Made by a program: the position numbers and the translations under genes
Shown: positions 6,262 through 10,546 of the stretch, in pieces
Layout: every line of letters starts with the position of its first letter
How positions within the stretch are numbered: the first letter of the stretch is position 1
Origin: SYAN01 sp049459795
GTDB lineage: Bacteria > Actinomycetota > Actinomycetes > Nanopelagicales > Nanopelagicaceae
Direction of reading: 5' to 3'
DNA: 10,546 bases
Assembly (NCBI GenBank): GCA_049459795.1
Contig: JBMUDS010000032.1
Coordinates: 1 to 10,546 of the forward strand
The notes under the pieces: generated by a model
What the model was told of the DNA's origin: nothing
Database searches by the model: none
The model's input: only the letters and a program-made list of their open reading frames with translations

Positions 6262-6816
6262 ATGATCACCGAAGGGTTCGATGGCGCAGCACTCCTGGAT
6301 TGGTTCCTTGGGGCGCCAGTTCGCATCATGGCTATCGCGCTCATCGCCCTCGTCGTTCGCTCCCTGATCATTCGAGCCATCACCCGAGCGATGAACCGGA
6401 TCGCCAGCGCCGATCTAATCCCTGGGAAGACCCGCTCGCTCTCGCGCCAGAAGGAACGCGCGCAGACCGCAGGCACCGTCTTGAAAAGTATCGCCAATGC
6501 AGTCATCGCGCTCGTCGCCATCGGAACCATCCTCAGTGAAGCTGGGATGAACCTTGCGCCATTGATCGCTTCAGCAGGTGTCCTAGGCGTCGCGGTTGGC
6601 CTTGGTGCACAGACCCTGATCCGCGATTTCATCGCGGGACTCTTCATGCTCCTTGAGGATCAGTACGGAGTCGGTGACGAGATTCAAGTCCTCGATATCG
6701 AAGGTATCGTCGAGTCAGTTGGTCTCAGGATTACGACAGTCCGATCCAAAGACGGAACGCTCTGGTACTTGCGAAACGGCGAGATTCTTAAACTAGGTAA
6801 TCGCTCGAAGCGATGA
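6262..6816 (+). CDS. Small MscS-family mechanosensitive channel
   Basis: This 184-aa membrane protein is of the MscS type, releasing solutes when membrane tension rises on osmotic downshock. Predicted helices are TM1 about 18-40, TM2 about 68-92, and the pore helix TM3 about 97-127. TM3 shows the family's Ala/Gly pattern (IASAGVLGVAVGLGAQ) followed by IRDFIAGLFMLLEDQYGVGDEI. The beta domain follows (about 128-178), with DGTLWYLRNGEILKLGN. The protein then ends as RSKR, so the cytoplasmic alpha/beta vestibule of E. coli MscS (286 aa) is absent. The stop is clean and I see no frameshift remnant downstream, because the convergent glbO stop lies 8 nt away. The ATG lacks a Shine-Dalgarno sequence. 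TAAAGT at 6248-6253 would place the transcript start at or next to the ATG, suggesting a leaderless mRNA. Confidence 0.88.
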   Translation: MITEGFDGAALLDWFLGAPVRIMAIALIALVVRSLIIRAITRAMNRIASADLIPGKTRSLSRQKERAQTAGTVLKSIANAVIALVAIGTILSEAGMNLAPLIASAGVLGVAVGLGAQTLIRDFIAGLFMLLEDQYGVGDEIQVLDIEGIVESVGLRITTVRSKDGTLWYLRNGEILKLGNRSKR

Positions 6817-6834
6817 TCGACGCACTATGCGTCG
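6800..6834. terminator. Twin hairpins between convergent mscS and glbO
   Basis: Two adjacent inverted repeats cover both stop codons. ATCGCT/AGCGAT (6800-6805 and 6809-6814) has a 3-nt loop. CGACGC/GCGTCG (6818-6823 and 6829-6834) has a 5-nt loop that contains the glbO stop. Neither is followed by a T-run, so they would act as weak bidirectional attenuators or 3'-end stabilisers rather than classic terminators. Confidence 0.45.
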
Positions 6835-7220
6835 GCAGTATTGACCAAGCTATGTGCCGCCATCTCCAGGTACTCCCACAGTTCAGCGCGATCTTTCTCG
6901 TCGATGCTTAACTCGTCCACGGCTGACTTCATATATTGCAACCATCTATCGCGTGCTCTGCTATCGATCGGGAATGCTGCATGTCGCATTCGTAGCCTTG
7001 GATGTCCACGCATCTCGCTGTAAGTATGTGGTCCACCCCAATATTGCATCAAGAAGAGCATGAGCCGTTCGGCTGCACCATGGAGGTCATCCTCTGGATA
7101 CATCGGACGAAGGATCGGATCTTGTGAGACGAGTGCATAAAAATGGGAGACGAGTTGCTCGAAGGCCTCCTCTCCCCCGATCCGCTCGTAAAGACTCTTC
7201 TCTACTGAGCTATCGCTCAT
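6825..7220 (-). CDS. glbO: Group II truncated haemoglobin (GlbO/trHbO)
   Basis: This small haem protein binds oxygen. Relatives are linked to oxygen delivery to the respiratory chain and to peroxide or NO chemistry. The 131-aa product from ATG 7220 aligns without gaps to my memory of M. tuberculosis GlbO. TyrB10 is Y28, TyrCD1 is Y41, the proximal HisF8 is H80 and TrpG8 is W93. Blocks such as YPEDDL, QYWGGP, RGHPRLRMRH and EMAAHSLVN are intact, so the haem pocket should be functional. A 26-residue upstream extension is open but has no family resemblance and lies inside the transporter gene. Start and transporter stop overlap as ATGA, with only a weak upstream GAGAAAG, so translation is probably coupled. 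It is the last gene of the leftward operon and converges on mscS. Confidence 0.96.
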   Translation of the reverse strand: MSDSSVEKSLYERIGGEEAFEQLVSHFYALVSQDPILRPMYPEDDLHGAAERLMLFLMQYWGGPHTYSEMRGHPRLRMRHAAFPIDSRARDRWLQYMKSAVDELSIDEKDRAELWEYLEMAAHSLVNTADA

Positions 7221-8461
7221 GATGAAACTTTCTCGGTGAAGCGACGCGAACGCACTCCTAGATAAGCGACAGGTAACGCTGCAAAGAAGCAGAGCCATGC
7301 GTAATTAAGGGTTCCGATGATGACACCCGCGAGCGCACCACCTGCTGCACCGCTCAAGTTCATCAAGAGATCACTTGCACCTTGAGAGGCGGGCTTCATC
7401 TCTGGATCGACAGATTCACTCAAGAGCGCAGACCCGGCAATGAGAGTGAAAGACCAACCAAGGCCGAGAAGGAAGAGTCCAATTCCCAGTGTGATCTCAT
7501 CGTCCGGAGCCGCAACGCCGGAGACCAACATCGAGAGCAAGAGGATGGCGATTCCGACTTGTATGGCACGGACTCTTCCGATGCGATCGCTGATCTGACC
7601 GACGATCGGCGAGAAGGCATACATGCCGATGACGTGGATGCTGATCACGAGTCCGATGACAGTGAGAGTGACATCGACATGGGCCATATGTACCGGTGTC
7701 ATCACCATCACCGAAACCATCGCAACATGGCCGATCGAGATCGCAAGAATCGCGAAGAACGCAAGCGGATTCGTCTTGAGATATGCGAGCGCAGGGCGGA
7801 AGCCGCCTTTCTTCAATGCTGGCCTGTTCGCGTTCTTTTGGGCGAGAAGATAAGGATCGGGTCGAAGGAAGAGTTGGATCACAAGTGTCGCCAAGGCCAA
7901 TGTCGCAGCGGCGACCATGTAGGGGCCGACTAGTCGTGGCCAACCGAAGAGTTCTGCGATTGCCCCAGCCGGATCCATCAAATTCGGACCTGCGACGGCG
8001 CCGATGGTCGCTCCCCACACGACGAAGGAGAGTTGTTTGGCGCGATGTTCATCGACTGCAAGGTCGATCGCTGCGAAACGGGCCTGATACCCGGATGCAG
8101 ATGCAGACCCGACAAGGAAAGTGCCGAGCAACATCAAGTAGATATTTCGTTCGATGCCACCCAGGATCGCAAAGAGCGCCCCCATGAGACCGGCCAAGAA
8201 ACCGATCGATAGCGCAAGCCTTCGCCCGCCACGCGCAGTCAAACGAGCCAAAGGCAATGCGAGGGCCGCTGCTCCGAGAACCGAGAAAGTCTGAGCTAGT
8301 CCGGCAAGCGTCTCCGATCCAGTGATGGAAGAAACTAGAAGGGATCCCGCCGCCACAGTGCCTGCGACGCCCAAACCATTGAGAACTTGGGTTAGGGCAA
8401 GGACTCGTACTGTCCGCTCTTGAACTTCTTCGGTGGAGCGCTCGTGATTCCCATTCATCAC
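7217..8461 (-). CDS. MFS transporter, 12 transmembrane helices
   Basis: This 414-aa major facilitator superfamily permease has two six-helix halves joined by a polar central loop (about 200-230). Motif A-type loops lie between TM2 and TM3 (LTARGGRR, about 74-81) and between TM8 and TM9 (GQISDRIGR, 288-296). The second is canonical; the first lacks the usual Asp. Many Gly/Ala pairs fill the first half (VGSASASGY, TIGAVAGPN). The substrate cannot be read from sequence. Efflux or uptake of a sugar-related compound is possible given the GH13 neighbour, but this is inference. It starts at GTG 8461 or the adjacent ATG 8458, only 7-10 nt after the alpha-glucosidase stop and without a clear Shine-Dalgarno, so reinitiation is likely. 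Its stop overlaps the glbO start by 4 nt. Confidence 0.9.
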   Translation of the reverse strand: MMNGNHERSTEEVQERTVRVLALTQVLNGLGVAGTVAAGSLLVSSITGSETLAGLAQTFSVLGAAALALPLARLTARGGRRLALSIGFLAGLMGALFAILGGIERNIYLMLLGTFLVGSASASGYQARFAAIDLAVDEHRAKQLSFVVWGATIGAVAGPNLMDPAGAIAELFGWPRLVGPYMVAAATLALATLVIQLFLRPDPYLLAQKNANRPALKKGGFRPALAYLKTNPLAFFAILAISIGHVAMVSVMVMTPVHMAHVDVTLTVIGLVISIHVIGMYAFSPIVGQISDRIGRVRAIQVGIAILLLSMLVSGVAAPDDEITLGIGLFLLGLGWSFTLIAGSALLSESVDPEMKPASQGASDLLMNLSGAAGGALAGVIIGTLNYAWLCFFAALPVAYLGVRSRRFTEKVSS

Positions 8462-8468
8462 TGGGACT

Positions 8469-10139
8469 TTATCGCGTCCGCATCCAAAGAGCGGTATCGC
8501 GTGGCAGTCGTCCTTGATTCAACGGTGCACTCGAAAGAAGTGGATCGCCTGGTGGTAGCGGAATCTCTTCGCCGAAGTTGACGATGCATAAGAAATTCCC
8601 TGGCCTCGCGAACGCAAGTACGTTTTCGCCCAAATCAAGCCAGGTCATAGGTCCGTCGCCTAATCCCTCTTCTGTAGCACGAATCGCCAGCGCCTGCCGA
8701 TAGAGATTGAGTGTCGATTCAGGAGTCTTCTCCTGTGACTCTACGGAGAATGAACCCCACCAGTTCGATTGAGGTAGCCATGCATCCTGTGGTGAGAGCG
8801 TGCTCTTTCCTGAGAAACCGAATGCGCCGTCAGCATCGCTCTTCCATGGAATCGGCACGCGGCACCCGTCTCTGCCACGATCAGTGAAATTAGACATGCG
8901 CCACCTTGGATCCGTGAGGCGATTCTCGGGGATGTCACGAACTTCCGGGAGCGCTAACTCTTCGCCTTGATATATGTATGCACCACCTGGAAGTGCCAAC
9001 ATCAAGAGTGCACCTGCACGCGCGCGTTTGATACCGAGATTGAGATCCAGCTTGGCGGGATCTCCTTGGCGATCAAGCGTCGTTTCACCTGTTCCGGGAG
9101 TCAATCCCAAGGCAAAACGATCTACGGAACGGACGACATCGTGATTGTTGAAGACCCAAGAAGCGGGAGCACCGACTTCCTTGATCGCTGCAAGAGAAGA
9201 ATCGATTCGCTCGCGCAGAGTTGAAACATCCCACGGAGAGGTGAGGAAATCGAAATTGAATGAGTTAGCAAGCTCATCTTGGCGAAGATAACGGGCGATC
9301 CGCGATGCAGGGCTTACCCAGGCTTCAGCCACAGCCATTCGATCTCCAGGATACGAATCGAGGATCTTTCGCCACGAGCGATAGATCTCATGAACACCAT
9401 CTTGATCCCAAAATGGCATCGCAACCGCTGCGAGCATCTCAGGTGAATCCTTCTCTGGAGTATCCGGCAAACCCTCTGCCTTGATCATTCCGTGCGCGAC
9501 ATCGATCCTGAATCCATCGACACCGATGTCGAGCCAGAATCTCAAGACTCTCTCGAAGTATTCCCGGACCTCTTGATTCTCCCAATTGAAATCCGGCTGT
9601 TCGTTGGCAAAGAGATGGAGGTACCACTGACCCGGCTTTCCATCTTTCTCGATGATCCTTTGCCAAGCAGAGCCACCGAAGACCGCGTTCCAGTTATTTG
9701 GTGGTAGCTCACCGTGCTCACCTTTTCCATCACGGAAGATATATCGGTCGCGCGCGGGTGATCCTGGCGCAGCGGTAAGCGCCTCCCGAAACCATGGATG
9801 TTGGTCGGAAGAATGGTTTGGCACGATATCGACGATGACTCGAAGCCCCAGGTCATGCGCTTCCGATATGAGTCGCTTCGCGTCTTCTAGCGTGCCGTAA
9901 TCCGGCTCGATATCCATGTAATCAGCGACGTCATAACCATGATCATTTTGTGGTGAGGGATACCACGGAGTGATCCATATGGCATCGATGCCGAGTCTCT
10001 TCAAATACGGAAGGCGAGAGCGAATTCCTTCGACATCACCTTTGCCATCGCCATTCGAATCCGCGAAGGAGCGGATGTAGATCTGATAGGTGACAGCATC
10101 GCGCCACCATGCTCGTGAGTTGCGCGGCGGAAGTGTCAT
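8469..10139 (-). CDS. aglA: GH13 alpha-glucosidase
   Basis: This 556-aa cytosolic glycoside hydrolase of family 13 (oligo-1,6-glucosidase / alpha-glucosidase group) cleaves terminal alpha-glucosyl bonds of small oligosaccharides. It has no signal peptide. The conserved regions are in order. A DSNGDGKGD calcium-type loop is at 27-35. Region I is DIVPNH (104-109). Region II is GFRIDVAHG with nucleophile D213. Region III is AVAEAW with acid/base E272. Region IV is NNHD with D334. YQGEEL and a C-terminal beta domain follow. Val directly after the nucleophile is the state linked to alpha-1,6 preference in yeast isomaltase versus Thr in maltase, but actinobacterial AglA-like enzymes share it, so linkage preference stays open. 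AGGAG lies 7 nt before the ATG and overlaps the thioesterase stop. Synteny with Rv2471 (recalled) supports the symbol. Confidence 0.93.
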   Translation of the reverse strand: MTLPPRNSRAWWRDAVTYQIYIRSFADSNGDGKGDVEGIRSRLPYLKRLGIDAIWITPWYPSPQNDHGYDVADYMDIEPDYGTLEDAKRLISEAHDLGLRVIVDIVPNHSSDQHPWFREALTAAPGSPARDRYIFRDGKGEHGELPPNNWNAVFGGSAWQRIIEKDGKPGQWYLHLFANEQPDFNWENQEVREYFERVLRFWLDIGVDGFRIDVAHGMIKAEGLPDTPEKDSPEMLAAVAMPFWDQDGVHEIYRSWRKILDSYPGDRMAVAEAWVSPASRIARYLRQDELANSFNFDFLTSPWDVSTLRERIDSSLAAIKEVGAPASWVFNNHDVVRSVDRFALGLTPGTGETTLDRQGDPAKLDLNLGIKRARAGALLMLALPGGAYIYQGEELALPEVRDIPENRLTDPRWRMSNFTDRGRDGCRVPIPWKSDADGAFGFSGKSTLSPQDAWLPQSNWWGSFSVESQEKTPESTLNLYRQALAIRATEEGLGDGPMTWLDLGENVLAFARPGNFLCIVNFGEEIPLPPGDPLLSSAPLNQGRLPRDTALWMRTR

Positions 10140-10142
10140 GAC

Positions 10143-10546
10143 CTACTCCTGCTCGCTCTCATCTTGATATTCGAGTAGGAATGCTCGTTCCTCATCACTC
10201 ATCGAACGTGACTTATGTGTCTTCTCATCGACAGTGACTTGCACCGTTTCAGCACGAGCAAAGACGACTCCATCGGAGGCGATCTCGTATTTGAGAGTGA
10301 ATGATGAGTTTCCTATTCGACCCACCCAGATCGAGACATCGAGGTCCTTGTGACCGTCATAGACCGGAATCAAGAAATCGATCTCGGCACGGGCAACGAC
10401 GGTATACAGCAGTATCGGATCCTCGTTCTTCATCTTTCGCGCGTACCAAGTGAAATCGAACCTCGCTTCTTGAACGTAAGTCAGATAGGTTGCATTGTTC
10501 ACATGGCCAAATGCATCGAGGTCATCCCACCGAGTCTTGACTATGC
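10143..10546 (-). CDS. Acyl-CoA thioesterase, 4HBT (hotdog) family, 5' end outside window
   Basis: The visible 133 residues begin IVKTRWDDLDAFGHVNNATY, the classic N-terminal signature of 4HBT-type hotdog thioesterases. The Asp in DDLDAFGHVNN occupies the catalytic position and the following helix carries YVQEARFDF. These enzymes hydrolyse acyl-CoA thioesters, usually as dimers or tetramers in the cytosol. An internal GTG at 10502 could be mistaken for the start, but it lies inside the signature (GH-V-NN) and would delete the catalytic Asp. The true start is beyond position 10546. The C-terminal part has AETVQVTVDEKTHKSRSM and an acidic tail. Its TAG stop is 3 nt before the alpha-glucosidase ATG, so it is the first visible gene of the four-gene operon. 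Substrate chain length cannot be read from the sequence. Confidence 0.9.
   Translation of the reverse strand, partial: IVKTRWDDLDAFGHVNNATYLTYVQEARFDFTWYARKMKNEDPILLYTVVARAEIDFLIPVYDGHKDLDVSIWVGRIGNSSFTLKYEIASDGVVFARAETVQVTVDEKTHKSRSMSDEERAFLLEYQDESEQE

Noticed and set aside
7221..7298. 26-codon N-terminal extension of glbO
   Set aside because: It lies wholly inside the transporter gene in another frame. ATG 7220 gives the normal family length.
7382..7933. Plus-strand 183-codon frame with many charged residues and a His cluster
   Set aside because: It is antisense to the MFS gene. The charged pattern is the expected complement of hydrophobic codons, and it has no recognisable domain.
7497..8018. 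Minus-strand 173-codon Arg/Cys-rich frame
   Set aside because: It is a +1/+2 shadow of the MFS gene, whose own frame shows clear transmembrane helices and motif A.

Overview
The window looks like a chromosomal segment from an actinobacterium (Actinomycetota) of moderate GC. The reasons are the RpiB type (Glu in the GNGE motif where E. coli-type enzymes have Cys), a GlbO-type group II truncated haemoglobin with every diagnostic residue, the actinobacterial HNH protein, frequent GTG starts and the gene order. From memory, rpiB / pepN / HNH / glbO / alpha-glucosidase / thioesterase recurs in Mycobacterium tuberculosis around Rv2465c to Rv2475c. A freshwater lineage such as Nanopelagicales would fit the GC level, but that is a guess.

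Left part (1-1611): two divergent genes for exported proteins share an intergenic region of about 300 bp that carries three short inverted repeats. Leftward is a secreted collagen-like (Gly-X-Y) protein that runs off the window. Rightward is a 204-aa secreted protein of a family without known function, closed by a strong intrinsic terminator. This is the most accessory-looking part.

Middle (1637-5589): rpiB (+) converges on trmB (-), and their stop codons share a single CTAG. trmB diverges from pepN (+) across a short spacer with a 16-bp near-palindrome that holds a possible pepN -10 box. pepN converges on a small single-span membrane protein, which lies downstream of the HNH gene in the same direction.

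Right part (5628-10546): the HNH gene (-) diverges from a very short MscS-type channel (+) that stops after the beta domain and may be translated from a leaderless mRNA. The channel gene converges on a tightly packed leftward operon: 4HBT-fold thioesterase (5' end outside the window), GH13 alpha-glucosidase, MFS transporter, glbO. Gaps are 3 nt, about 7-10 nt and a 4-nt overlap, so co-transcription and coupled translation are likely.

Most genes are housekeeping or conserved actinobacterial genes: pentose phosphate metabolism, tRNA modification, peptide turnover, oligosaccharide hydrolysis and oxygen or redox handling. I found no CRISPR array, transposase, integrase, tRNA or rRNA, and no convincing new defence or mobile system. 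The points most worth checking are the collagen-like protein, the regulatory architecture of the divergent intergenic region, the minimal MscS, and the coupling of glbO to a transporter.
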